Of a stretch of DNA of 64,000 nucleotides, positions 27,651-35,883 are shown in pieces (positions within the stretch are counted from its first letter, which is position 1; every line of letters begins with the position of its first letter). Both the position numbers and the translations under genes were made by a program. The notes below the pieces were generated by a model. The model had not been told where the DNA came from. It was given only the letters and a program-made list of their open reading frames with translations, and made no database searches. The stretch is from an uncultured Pseudomonadota bacterium. GTDB lineage: Bacteria; Myxococcota_A; UBA796; SXON01. The stretch spans positions 62,001 to 126,000 of the forward strand of contig CAIQVJ010000058.1 of assembly GCA_903875225.1 (NCBI GenBank). The letters are read 5' to 3'.

Positions 27651-29300
27651 TCAGACGAGGGCTTCGGTCCCGGTCTTCTTGATCGCGACGACGTGCCAGG
27701 CGCCACTACGGGCGCTCAGCGCGCGGCTGGCACGCTGGACGGCATCCACGATGTCCGCGCCGAAGACGATGAAGCTGCGCTCCGCGCCGTCTTCGGTCGC
27801 CCACACCCGGAAGGCGAACGTTGCGGCGACGGTGCTGGCAGGTGCCGGCGCTTCGACCGCGGCCACGGCGGGTGCGGTCACGACCGGCGCGACCACCACG
27901 GGCGCGGGAGCCTCGACGGCCGCCGGCGGTGCCACGGGCTCGGCCACGACCTTCGGGGCGTTGGCGCGCCCGGGGGGGCGACCGCGGCGGGGCTTCTCGG
28001 CCTCGGGCGGGGCGACGGCGATCACGGGCGCCGCGGGAGCGGCTACAGCGACGGCGGCCACGGGCACGCTCGGCGGGCGCCCACGGCGGGGCTTCTCGGT
28101 CGCCGGGGCAGCCGGTGCGACGACGACGGGTGCCGCGACCTTGCGGGGACGCCCGCGCCGCGGTGCTTCGGTCGCGGGGGCGGACTTCGGGGCGGGCGCG
28201 GACTTCGGGGCGGGCGCGGGAGCCGCCGCGGGGGTCACCGCGCGCGGTGCCGGGGCGATGCCACGGCGAACCCGGTAGGCACGCACGTTTTCGAGCGTGA
28301 CGTTGGCGAGCCGCGCGATCTCGGCGTCTGCCGTCTTGCCGAGGAGGTGCAGGTAGGGCTCCAGGCGCGTGGGCCGGTGGGCGCGCACCCGGACGGCAGC
28401 CTGGGGAGCGGCCGGCGGTGCGGCAACGGGTGCAGCAACGGGTGCAGCAGCCGCCTTGGTGGCCGGTGCGGCTGCGGCAGGTGCCGCAATCCGCTCGATG
28501 CCGTGGCGCTTGCGGTAGGTGCGGACGTTCTCGGTGGTCATGCCAGCGAGCCGCGCGACCTCTGCGTCGGGTTGGACGCCGAGCAGGTGTCGGAAGGGCT
28601 CGAGCCGGGTGGGGCGAGGGGCCGGGGCCGCGCGCTTCGCCTCGGGGGCAGGGGCGGACTGGGGCTGGGCGGCCTTCGGCTGGGCGGCCTTCGGTTCGGC
28701 GACCTTCGGCTCGGCGGCCTTCGGCTCGGCGACCTTCGGCTCGGCGACCTTCGGCTCGGCGGCCTTCGGCTTGGCGGCCTTCGACTTGGCGGCCTTCGGT
28801 TCCGGGGCCTTGACCTGTACAGCCTTCGGCGGCTCCGTGGCCTTGGCCGGTGCGGCCTTCGGCGCGGGGGTCGGTGCAGCCTTCGGCTTGGCGGTCCTGG
28901 CGGCCGGCTTCTCCACAACGGCTGCTGTCGCCACGGTCGCCTCGACGGGCTTGGTGGCGGGCGCGGCAGCATTGCGCTCGATGCCGTGACGCTTGCGATA
29001 GGTGCGCACATTCTCCGCGGTCATGCCCGCGAGCCGGGCGACCTCGGAGTCGGGCAGGACGCCGAGCAGGTGGAGCCAGGGCTCGAGCCGCGTTGGGCGA
29101 CGGGTGCCGGCAGGTGCGGGTTTCGCCGATTCGGCAGGGGGGGCAGGAATCTTTTCAAGCATCCGGAAGACCTCGACTTGTTTGGGATCCACTCCGGCGA
29201 GGACGGCGACAACAGCGTCAGACGCTTTGCCGATCATCTCACGGAAGGGTTCAAGGGCAGCAACGATGGCAGGACTGAAGGCAGGGGCGTGACGTGACAT
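27651..29300 (-). CDS. DNA-binding protein with four 36-residue helical repeats and three AT-hooks
   Basis: 549 residues, no family recognised. Four segments of exactly 36 residues align: 16-51, 72-107, 233-268 and 313-348, each LEP-x5-(L/I)G-x11-AG/N(V/M)-x9-(Y/F)R ending in Gly-Ile or Lys-Ile. The last three contain an ARLAGMTAENVRTYRKRHGI-type helix-turn-helix; the first is degenerate. Between them run long Ala/Pro/Lys linkers, including PKAAEPKV-type repeats like histone H1 tails (about 160-215). Three AT-hooks follow: RRGRPRK (381-387), PRRGRPP (404-410) and PRRGRPP (437-443). A compact C-terminal domain (492-549) is of unknown type. It is likely a multivalent nucleoid or regulatory DNA-binding protein in the cytoplasm. 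The gene is 53 bp downstream of the arginine cluster on the same strand. Confidence 0.8.
   Translation of the reverse strand: MSRHAPAFSPAIVAALEPFREMIGKASDAVVAVLAGVDPKQVEVFRMLEKIPAPPAESAKPAPAGTRRPTRLEPWLHLLGVLPDSEVARLAGMTAENVRTYRKRHGIERNAAAPATKPVEATVATAAVVEKPAARTAKPKAAPTPAPKAAPAKATEPPKAVQVKAPEPKAAKSKAAKPKAAEPKVAEPKVAEPKAAEPKVAEPKAAQPKAAQPQSAPAPEAKRAAPAPRPTRLEPFRHLLGVQPDAEVARLAGMTTENVRTYRKRHGIERIAAPAAAAPATKAAAAPVAAPVAAPPAAPQAAVRVRAHRPTRLEPYLHLLGKTADAEIARLANVTLENVRAYRVRRGIAPAPRAVTPAAAPAPAPKSAPAPKSAPATEAPRRGRPRKVAAPVVVAPAAPATEKPRRGRPPSVPVAAVAVAAPAAPVIAVAPPEAEKPRRGRPPGRANAPKVVAEPVAPPAAVEAPAPVVVAPVVTAPAVAAVEAPAPASTVAATFAFRVWATEDGAERSFIVFGADIVDAVQRASRALSARSGAWHVVAIKKTGTEALV
28656..28823 (-). repeat. 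Lys-Pro-Ala pentapeptide-like repeat region in the AT-hook protein gene
   Basis: Codes for residues 160-215 of the AT-hook protein. The unit is (A/K/E/Q)PK(A/V)A, repeated about ten times, giving near-identical 15-base units (GGCCTTCGGCTCGGC type on the plus strand). Histone H1-like composition; prone to length change by slippage in steps that preserve frame. Confidence 0.7.
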
Positions 29301-29353
29301 GGGGTCGTGCTAATTCGAAATGGGTGGACGAGGGAGGGGGAGGTGTTGCTTGG

Positions 29354-30394
29354 TTACAACATCCAGCTGAGAAGGACCGCCGCCTGGACCGGCTCACGGT
29401 TGGCAGCCTGTGGGATTACCCGGCTCTTTGGCCCGTCGAGCACGCTGTCGGTGACGATTACATTTCTTCGCACGGGTAGACAATGAAGAAACGCGGTCGC
29501 CGATTCCATGCGCGCGTCGCCCACCGTCCAATGCCCCAAACCAGCCACGCGATCGGCGTGCTCCTCGTGGCTGTTTCCTCCCCAGCCCTTCGCGTACACG
29601 GCGAGGGCGCCCTGTGCAGCAGCATCCGGGTCCCGGGTGAGGGTGAGCCGGGCCCCCGTGTCTCCGCAGAAGCTGCGAGCGCGCTCCACCTCCTCCGGAT
29701 CGAGGTCGAAACCCTCGGGGTTCGCGATGTGCAGGTCGGCGCCGCCAAGGACCGCGGCCCGTAGGACCGAGAGGGGGACCGCCTGGGGGAGCGGCTTCGG
29801 GTGCGGAGCCCAGGTGAGACAGACCTTGCGCCCCTTGAAGCTGCCGCCACCGAGATCGCAGAGCGTGAGTTGGTCGGCGAGGCCCTGGCAGGGGTGCGAG
29901 AGGGCGCTCTCGAGGTTCATGAGTGGCGCACCGGCGTGGGCCGCAAAGCCCCGGATCACCGTTTCGTCGCGGTTCGGGCCCTTGGGGAACGCCCGGACGG
30001 CGAGGACGTCCGCGTAGGTCGAGAGAACGGGCGCTGCCTCGCGGATGTGCTCGGCGGCAGTGCCGTTCATGACCACGTTGTCCGCGAACTCCATGCCCCA
30101 GGTGCCCTGCCCGCCCTGCAGGTGGACGAAGTGGGCGCCGAGGCGGCCGGTCGCCACCTCCATGGACGTGTGGGTGCGCAGGGAGGGGTCGAAGAAGAGC
30201 CCCGCGACCGCGCGCCCGGACAGGAGGCGCATCCGCCCGATCTCGAGGCGGTTGGCCCGGTAGATCCGCGCAACGTCGAGCAACGCGGCGGTGCCTTGCG
30301 GCCCGGGTTCGAGGCCATCGATGAAACGGGTGCCGCGCCACTGGTCGCGTACGCGGGAAACAGCTGCGTGAATGCGGGATTCGAGGGTGCTCAT
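29354..30394 (-). CDS. argF': N-acylornithine carbamoyltransferase (acetyl/succinyl type, ArgF')
   Basis: 346 residues from ATG 30394; the longer in-frame ORF upstream is antisense shadow of argD. Carbamoyl-phosphate motif FFDPSLRTHTS (SLRT instead of the STRT of ordinary OTCase), HPCQ (167-170) and HCLPVRRNV near the C-terminus mark the N-acetyl/N-succinylornithine branch. The stretches TWAPHPKPLPQAVP, HWTVGD and VIPQAANRE resemble the Bacteroides succinylornithine enzyme as I recall it. The residue before EH at 115-116, Glu in the Xanthomonas acetyl enzyme and Pro in Bacteroides, is Ala114 here, so acyl preference is open. It makes N-acylcitrulline for arginine synthesis. Starts 14 bp after argD. 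Confidence 0.9.
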   Translation of the reverse strand: MSTLESRIHAAVSRVRDQWRGTRFIDGLEPGPQGTAALLDVARIYRANRLEIGRMRLLSGRAVAGLFFDPSLRTHTSMEVATGRLGAHFVHLQGGQGTWGMEFADNVVMNGTAAEHIREAAPVLSTYADVLAVRAFPKGPNRDETVIRGFAAHAGAPLMNLESALSHPCQGLADQLTLCDLGGGSFKGRKVCLTWAPHPKPLPQAVPLSVLRAAVLGGADLHIANPEGFDLDPEEVERARSFCGDTGARLTLTRDPDAAAQGALAVYAKGWGGNSHEEHADRVAGLGHWTVGDARMESATAFLHCLPVRRNVIVTDSVLDGPKSRVIPQAANREPVQAAVLLSWML

Positions 30395-30408
30395 TTGGAT
30401 CCGGGCTG

Positions 30409-31602
30409 TCAGATTGTGGCGTTCAGGGCGGCGGCGAATTCGGTCACCGCCTCGGGGGGCAGGCAGAGGGGCGGCATGAGGCGCAGGACATGGGGATCGT
30501 CCGATCCCCCTGCCATGAACCCTGCTGCCCGCAGCCTCGGCAGGATCTCGCGTGACGGCGCCGGGCAGACGATGCCCAGCAGGCAGCCGTGGCCCCGCAC
30601 CGGCCAGGAAACAAGCTCGCGAACCTGCTGTTCGACGAACCGGGCGTTTGCCATCAGTCCTTCGGACCGCACGATGTGATGGGTCGCGAGGATGGCGGCG
30701 CAGGCGAGGGGCCCGGCACCGAACGTGGAGCCCTGATCGCCGGGCTTGACCCGTGTGGCGATCGCGTCGTCCACCAGCGTGACCCCCACGGGGAAGCCGC
30801 CGGCTGCGGACTTCGCGCCCGTGATCAGGTCGGCGCGGACGCCGTAGTAGTCCGCCGCGAACGGCGTGCCGAGGCGACCCCATGCCGTCTGCACCTCGTC
30901 GAGGATCAGCAGGGCGCCGGCCTTGTCGCAGGCCTCGCGGAGGCCGTGCATGAACTCGGCCGTGGCCGTCGTCATGCCGTTCAGGGACTGGATGGGCTCG
31001 ATGATCACGGCGGCGACGTCTTCGCCGATCTCGGGCACGACGCCGAACGGGACGAAGCGCGTGTGTCCGAGGCCGGGAGCCGCATAGTCCCTGTACTTCC
31101 GGTTCCAGGTCACAGCGAGCGCGCCCGCGGTACGCCCGTGAAATCCGCCTTCGAACGCGATCACCTCGGTGCGTCCGGTGTGGTGGCGAGCGAGCTTCAG
31201 GGCGGTCTCGTTCGCCTCGGCGCCGGAGTTGGTCAGGAACACGCGCGTGAGGTTCGACGGCGCCAGATCGACGATGGCCCGACATGCTGCTGCGCGGAGC
31301 GGATGGGGCGTGAGGTTCGAATAGAAGGGCAGCCGGCGGGCCTGTTCGCCGACGATCGCGGCCCACAGCGGGTGTGCGTGGCCGATGAGCGAGACGGCGT
31401 GGCCTCCATAGAGGTCCCAGTACCACCGTCCGGAGCGGTCCTGCACCCGAGCCCCGCTGCCCGCCACGATCTCGACGGCCAGCTTGTCGAACACGGCCAG
31501 CTGCGCCGACTCGTCGGCCGGGCCGGCCGACCACTCGTCAAGCAAATGAGAAGCCTCAAACCTGAACTGTTCGTCAACGGCCTCGGCGCTGGATGGGATC
31601 AT
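30409..31602 (-). CDS. argD: acetylornithine aminotransferase (ArgD-like, class III PLP enzyme)
   Basis: 397 residues. PLP features: TNSGAEANETALKLAR for phosphate binding, LLILDEVQTAWGR with Asp235 contacting the pyridine nitrogen, and Lys264 in TGAKSAAGG as Schiff-base lysine. Converts N-acylglutamate semialdehyde to N-acylornithine. Lies in the run argC - lipoprotein - argD - argF', all minus strand with gaps of 14-40 bp, so cotranscription is likely. Substrate could be acetyl or succinyl, as for the carbamoyltransferase. The N-terminal ~45 residues are longer than in many ArgD proteins. Confidence 0.92.
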   Translation of the reverse strand: MIPSSAEAVDEQFRFEASHLLDEWSAGPADESAQLAVFDKLAVEIVAGSGARVQDRSGRWYWDLYGGHAVSLIGHAHPLWAAIVGEQARRLPFYSNLTPHPLRAAACRAIVDLAPSNLTRVFLTNSGAEANETALKLARHHTGRTEVIAFEGGFHGRTAGALAVTWNRKYRDYAAPGLGHTRFVPFGVVPEIGEDVAAVIIEPIQSLNGMTTATAEFMHGLREACDKAGALLILDEVQTAWGRLGTPFAADYYGVRADLITGAKSAAGGFPVGVTLVDDAIATRVKPGDQGSTFGAGPLACAAILATHHIVRSEGLMANARFVEQQVRELVSWPVRGHGCLLGIVCPAPSREILPRLRAAGFMAGGSDDPHVLRLMPPLCLPPEAVTEFAAALNATI

Positions 31603-31642
31603 GCGCGGGTGTATTGCCCGGTTGGGCGCGCCGCAAGCCGCC

Positions 31643-32311
31643 CTACCGGCGCTTCTGCGCAGCGGCGTCTTCGCTCAGGGTGATGTCGACCCCCGAAACG
31701 GGGTCGGTCTCGATGTCGTAATTGTCCTTCGGCGGGTGCCCGGCCGCTTCGCCGTCGGAGGGACCGTTCCCATCGGCGTCCACGTACGCGACAATCTGCA
31801 CCTTGCCGAGGTTCTGGGGCACGTCCACGGAGAAGGGGCCCGGCGCCTTGAGCGTGAGGGATCCGACGATCTCGGGAAACCCGGCCTTGTCCTGCGCGCG
31901 AAGGAAGTCCACCCGGATCGTGCCCTTCTGGCTTCCCGTGTACGTCACGCTGCCGGAGACCTTCACGCCCTTGCCGCCCTCGACCTGGAATTCCACGTCC
32001 GGGTGCACGACGACCTTCGCGGGTTCCTGGGTTCCGTCCTGCGGGGGCAGGGGGGCTCCCGCGCCCCCTTCACCGGGGGCGCCGCCGGGCGGGCCGCCGC
32101 CTGGACCTCCCTTCGGGTCGCCTCCGGCGGCGCCGTTCGGATCGCCTCCGGGGCCGCCCTTGCCGTCGTCACCAGGCCCGCCCTTGCCTTCGGCGCCGGG
32201 GCCTCCCTTGGGGTCGCCACCCTTCTCGGCGCCGTACTTGCCGTTCTCGGGCGCGTCGGCAGGCATCTCCCTGGCGTCGGAACAGGCAAGGAGCATCAAC
32301 AGCGCGATCAT
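31643..32311 (-). CDS. Gly/Pro/Lys-repeat lipoprotein in the arginine cluster
   Basis: 222 residues. The signal peptide is extremely short: MIALLMLLAC with lipidated Cys10 and no basic residue. Residues about 28-95 are an imperfect octapeptide repeat GGPGxxxK (GGPGAEGK, GGPGDDGK and variants), collagen-like in composition but with shifted Gly phase, so a strict triple helix is not expected. The rest (about 100-222) looks like a beta-rich domain (KVSGSVTYTGSQKGTIRVDF). No family recognised. Located 22 bp after argC and 40 bp before argD, yet with no evident metabolic role. Confidence 0.75.
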   Translation of the reverse strand: MIALLMLLACSDAREMPADAPENGKYGAEKGGDPKGGPGAEGKGGPGDDGKGGPGGDPNGAAGGDPKGGPGGGPPGGAPGEGGAGAPLPPQDGTQEPAKVVVHPDVEFQVEGGKGVKVSGSVTYTGSQKGTIRVDFLRAQDKAGFPEIVGSLTLKAPGPFSVDVPQNLGKVQIVAYVDADGNGPSDGEAAGHPPKDNYDIETDPVSGVDITLSEDAAAQKRR

Positions 32312-32333
32312 CGGGACCTCGCCGCGGCGTTTA

Positions 32334-33296
32334 TCACACCACGGGACCGATGGCCCCCAGCCCCTCGTCCACCGCGCGCCCGAGCATGAGGTTCACGTTC
32401 GCGATCGCCTGCGAGGCCGCGCCGCGACCGAGGTTGTCAATCACGCAGAAGACGACCGCTGCGCCCTGGTGGCGAACCACGGAGACCTGGGCGAACGCGG
32501 TGCCGACCACCGCGTTGAGGTCCGGCGGCCTGTCCGAGACGACGAGCAGCGGGTTGTCGGCGTAGTAGCGGCGGTAGGCGTCCAGATCGGCGCCGGGCAG
32601 CGGCACCGTGACGAGGATCCCGCGACGGAGGGGGGCCGAGATGGGGACGAACTGCAGCTCCGTGCTCCCGCCCGCCTCGGTCACCGCGCGCAGCACCTCG
32701 GGTACGTGCTGGTGCGTGAGCACCTTGTAGGGGCGGAGGTTCTCGGCCCGCGTCGGATGATGGGTACCCTCGCTCGGCGATGCGCCGGACCCGGTCGAGC
32801 CTGTCAGCCCGGTCGCGGTGACGATCGGGGGAAGCTGGCGGGCGGCCGGGAGCAGGGCGAGGGCGAGGGCGGTCGCGAAACAACCGGGGTTGGCAACCCG
32901 GGTGACGCCCGCGTACCGACCGGATCCGAGCTCCGGGAGACCATAGAGCCACGGCGCCGTGGCGCGTGCGAATCCGTAGGCGGCTGAGTGCTCCGGCTCC
33001 GCCAGCCGATGGTCACCCGAGAGGTCGACCACGTAGCCTTCGAGCTGGGGCGCGATCAGGGCGGCCTGACCGTGGGGGAGGCACAGCAGGTGGACGTCTG
33101 CCGCGACGGGCTCGGCGCCCACGATGAGCGAGGTCGCCCGGCCGAGTCGGGGCCAGAGGGAGCCGAGCGGCTTCCCCGCGGCTTTCTGGGCCGTGGCCGC
33201 GACGAGTCGGAGGCGGGGGTGGTTCAGCACCCAGCGGATGCACTCCGCACCGGTGTACCCAGAGGCGCCGTGAACGCAGACGGAGACGGTTTCCAT
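32334..33296 (-). CDS. argC: N-acetyl-gamma-glutamyl-phosphate reductase ArgC
   Basis: 320 residues. NADP-binding GASGYTG (10-16) at the N-terminus, catalytic Cys139 in VANPGCFATA, and the STGSGASPSEGTHHP and HQHVPEV stretches of the family. Reduces N-acylglutamyl phosphate to the semialdehyde in arginine synthesis. First gene of the minus-strand arginine cluster, divergent from trmO by 40-110 bp depending on the trmO start. Confidence 0.95.
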   Translation of the reverse strand: METVSVCVHGASGYTGAECIRWVLNHPRLRLVAATAQKAAGKPLGSLWPRLGRATSLIVGAEPVAADVHLLCLPHGQAALIAPQLEGYVVDLSGDHRLAEPEHSAAYGFARATAPWLYGLPELGSGRYAGVTRVANPGCFATALALALLPAARQLPPIVTATGLTGSTGSGASPSEGTHHPTRAENLRPYKVLTHQHVPEVLRAVTEAGGSTELQFVPISAPLRRGILVTVPLPGADLDAYRRYYADNPLLVVSDRPPDLNAVVGTAFAQVSVVRHQGAAVVFCVIDNLGRGAASQAIANVNLMLGRAVDEGLGAIGPVV

Positions 33297-33408
33297 CCGC
33301 GCCTCCTACCCCGATCCCGGGCGCCCATGGCGATACGTGGTGCGTGTGCAGCGCTCCAAACCCGTCCAGGACCACACCTCCGCCTCCGCGGCCCCGCTTT
33401 CGGTGACG

Positions 33409-33879
33409 ATGAGCGTGATCGGGTGGGTGCGGTCCCCCTACACCGAGCGGTTCGGGACCCCCCGGCAGCCGCCGGTCACCCAGCAGGTGCTGGAGGATGC
33501 CGCGTTGCCGGCCCAGATCGTGCTCCGCGAGGATCTCGCCGAGGCCGCGGCAGACCTTCAGGGCTTCGGACACATCTGGGTGCTCGCGTGGCTCCACCTG
33601 AACCGGGGCTTCTCGACGACGGTGTTGCCCCCGCGCGGTCCCAGGGTTCGCCGCGGCGTGTTGTCCACTCGCGCACCGCACCGCCCGAACCCGATCGCTC
33701 TCTCCGCCCTGCGGCTCGTGCGGGTCGAGGGGTGCATCCTGCACGTGCACGGCATCGATCTGCTCGATGGCACGCCCATCCTGGACGTGAAGCCCTACGT
33801 CCCGTACACCGACGCGTACCCGGACTCTGCCGTCGGCTGGCTCACCGGACTCATCCCGGACGCGCCGGATCGGTTCTGA
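33409..33879 (+). CDS. trmO: tRNA (adenine-N6)-methyltransferase TrmO (TsaA/YaeB family)
   Basis: 156 residues from ATG 33409. Family hallmarks: IGWVRSPYTERFGTPRQP at the start, LQGFGHIWVLAWLHLN, RGVLSTRAPHRPNPIALS and DGTPILDVKPYVPY. TrmO methylates t6A37 of tRNA-Thr(GGU) using SAM in E. coli. The frame stays open upstream, with GTG at 33403 and 33337 as alternative starts; family members usually begin five to ten residues before the IGWVRSP motif, which favours the short forms. No convincing ribosome-binding site decides it. Confidence 0.9.
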   Translation: MSVIGWVRSPYTERFGTPRQPPVTQQVLEDAALPAQIVLREDLAEAAADLQGFGHIWVLAWLHLNRGFSTTVLPPRGPRVRRGVLSTRAPHRPNPIALSALRLVRVEGCILHVHGIDLLDGTPILDVKPYVPYTDAYPDSAVGWLTGLIPDAPDRF

Positions 33880-33900
33880 CGCTCACCCTTCACGCCCTCG

Positions 33901-33929
33901 TTTCCAGGTCGTCACAATCCGCGCATAAG
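33901..33929 (+). promoter_or_regulatory. weak candidate promoter for the pst-phoU operon
   Basis: TTTCCA (33901-33906), 17 bases, CATAAG (33924-33929), 28 bp before pstS ATG. Each hexamer matches four of six consensus bases. I could not make out a clear Pho box although phosphate control would be expected. Confidence 0.25.
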
Positions 33930-33957
33930 AAGTCGGCCCTCACCCACGGAGCCGACC

Positions 33958-34845
33958 ATGATCCTCGCCCTCGCCCTACTCGCCTGCAGCCCCGAGACCC
34001 CCGCGCCCTCGAAGCCCGAAGCCGTCGCTCCTCCTCCCGCGAAGACCGAGCTGGTGATCAAGGGCTCGGACTCGGAGGTGAACGTGGTGCAGAAGCTCGC
34101 GGAGGAGTTCATGAAGACGCACGCCGATGTGGCGATCAGCGTCACGGGCGGTGGCTCGGGGACAGGCGTCGCCGCGCTGATCGACGGGGGATGCACGTTG
34201 GCGAACTCCTCCCGGGACTTCGAGCCCGAGGAGAAGGTGAAGGCGCTCGACAAGAAGGTCACGCCCGTGAGCTTCGTGTTCGCCACGGATGCGGTCGGCC
34301 TGGTGGTCAACCCGAAGAACCCGGTCACGACGGCCGACCTCGCCACGGTGGGCAAGGTGTTCCGGGGAGAGGAGAAGACGTGGACGGCGCTCGGGGGCGG
34401 GGCGACGCCGATCAGCCTGTACGGACGCCAGTCGAACTCAGGGACCTACACCTTCTTCAAGAAGGTCGTGGTGAACGGAGAGTACTCGGCCGACGTGAAG
34501 CAGATGAACGGCAACGCCCAGATCGTGGAGGGTGTCGCAGCGGACGAGGCAGGCATCGGCTACGTCGCAGCAGGCTACGTGAAGGGAAAGGCGAACGTCA
34601 AGCTGCTCAACCTGGTCGTCGACGGCGCGGAGATCTCTCCCTCGGACGAGGCTGCGGTGATCTCCGGGAAGTACCCGCTGGCCCGGCCGCTCTACCAGTT
34701 CATGAACGGGAAGCCGACGGGCGCGTTGAAGGACTTCCTGGCCTACGAGGCAAGCGACGCGGGCAAGGCGATCATCGCCTCCGAGGGCTTCTACCCGGTG
34801 TTCCCGGACAAGGTCGCTGCGAACCAAGCGCTGCTCGGGCAGTAG
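33958..34845 (+). CDS. pstS: phosphate ABC transporter substrate-binding lipoprotein PstS
   Basis: 295 residues. Very short lipoprotein signal MILALALLAC (Cys10), then a Pro/Ala linker and the PBP domain. Phosphate-binding loops: IKGSDSEVNVV, TGGGSGTGVAALIDG and GRQSNSGTYTFF, matching PstS-type (PBP-like_2) proteins. Captures phosphate outside the inner membrane for PstCAB. The stop is directly followed by the GTG of pstC. First gene of a complete pstSCAB-phoU operon. Confidence 0.95.
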   Translation: MILALALLACSPETPAPSKPEAVAPPPAKTELVIKGSDSEVNVVQKLAEEFMKTHADVAISVTGGGSGTGVAALIDGGCTLANSSRDFEPEEKVKALDKKVTPVSFVFATDAVGLVVNPKNPVTTADLATVGKVFRGEEKTWTALGGGATPISLYGRQSNSGTYTFFKKVVVNGEYSADVKQMNGNAQIVEGVAADEAGIGYVAAGYVKGKANVKLLNLVVDGAEISPSDEAAVISGKYPLARPLYQFMNGKPTGALKDFLAYEASDAGKAIIASEGFYPVFPDKVAANQALLGQ

Positions 34846-35883
34846 GTGGAGGGCGCCTCCACGTACGTGCACCCGGTGACGACGCGGAACCCGCTCACCG
34901 GGGGTGGAGTACGTCGGGCGCGAGAGGCCGCCATCCGGGGCGCCTTCACGCTCGCGGCGCTGGTCTCCGTGGGCGTGCTGGTCGGCATCTTCGCGGTGCT
35001 CTTCCTGCAGGCGCGGGAGTCGTTCGGCGGGAACGAGGGCATCGCCCAGAGCACGCTGACACCCGAACAGCGCGCCCTGTTCACGGACGTCGAGTTCGCC
35101 GCGCTCCCGGCGGTCCCGCCGCCGGCCCCGTCGGTGGGGCGTGACTTCCTCGGCGGGACCAACTGGAACCCGACCGGCGCCACGGCGTACTACGGCGTGT
35201 TGCCGATGGTGGTCTCCACCCTGATGGTCACGCTCTGTGCGCTCGCGCTCGCGGCTCCGCTCGGGATCGGCGCGGCGGCGTGGCTCGCCTACGTGGCGCC
35301 GCCCCGGGCGCGTGAGGTCATCAAGCCCATCATCGAGGTGTTGGCGGCCATCCCCTCGGTGGTGCTCGGCTTTGTAGGCATCGTGGTGGTGGGCCCCGCC
35401 CTGGCGCATGGCTTCGGGCTGCAATCCGGGCTGAGCGCCGCGAACGGCGCGCTGCTGCTCGCCGTGATGGCCCTGCCGACGATCGTCTCCATCACCGAGG
35501 ACGCGTTGACCGCGGTGCCGAGGGACTACGTGCAGGCTTCCCTCGCGCTCGGGGCCGACCGCTGGCAGACGCTGGTCCGCGTGGTGCTCCCAGCGGCCCA
35601 GTCCGGGGTGGTCGCAGCGTTGATGCTGGGCATGGGTCGGGCGATCGGCGAGACGATGACGGTGCTGATGGCGTGTGGCAACGCCACTGCGATGCCCGGC
35701 AGCATCTTCGACCCGGTCCGCACGCTCACCGCCACGATCGCGATCGAGCTGGGCGAGACCGACGTCGGCAGCCGGCACTTCCACATGTTGTTCGCGGTCG
35801 GGCTCGTGCTGTTCTGCATGACGTTCGCGGTGAACCTCGCGAGTGAGATCGCGATGCGGAAGAGCGGCGGGAGCCGGGCGTGA
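34846..35883 (+). CDS. pstC: phosphate ABC transporter permease PstC
   Basis: 345 residues with six hydrophobic segments and a periplasmic loop of about 70 residues after the first (FLQARESFGGNEG onward), where family members usually have a shorter one. The inner-membrane permease EAA-like loop is DALTAVPRDYVQASLALGAD. Start GTG 34846 abuts pstS; the first 30 residues before the hydrophobic segment are poorly conserved. Stop overlaps pstA start by 4 bp (GTGA). Confidence 0.94.
   Translation: MEGASTYVHPVTTRNPLTGGGVRRAREAAIRGAFTLAALVSVGVLVGIFAVLFLQARESFGGNEGIAQSTLTPEQRALFTDVEFAALPAVPPPAPSVGRDFLGGTNWNPTGATAYYGVLPMVVSTLMVTLCALALAAPLGIGAAAWLAYVAPPRAREVIKPIIEVLAAIPSVVLGFVGIVVVGPALAHGFGLQSGLSAANGALLLAVMALPTIVSITEDALTAVPRDYVQASLALGADRWQTLVRVVLPAAQSGVVAALMLGMGRAIGETMTVLMACGNATAMPGSIFDPVRTLTATIAIELGETDVGSRHFHMLFAVGLVLFCMTFAVNLASEIAMRKSGGSRA

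Noticed and set aside
28656-28823. Fifteen-base repeats as a CRISPR or iteron array
   Set aside because: They are codon-phased Lys/Pro/Ala repeats inside a gene, with no unique spacers.
27603-29297. Plus-strand 564-codon Gly/Leu-rich ORF opposite the AT-hook gene
   Set aside because: It is the antisense shadow of low-complexity Ala/Pro/Lys coding sequence; the minus frame shows repeats and motifs.
29354-31534. A 726-codon fused ORF covering argF' and the argD region
   Set aside because: Only the last 346 codons match a family; the upstream part is out of frame with argD and reads nonsense.
32050-32250. True collagen triple-helix domain
   Set aside because: Gly does not keep a constant every-third position; the period is eight residues.
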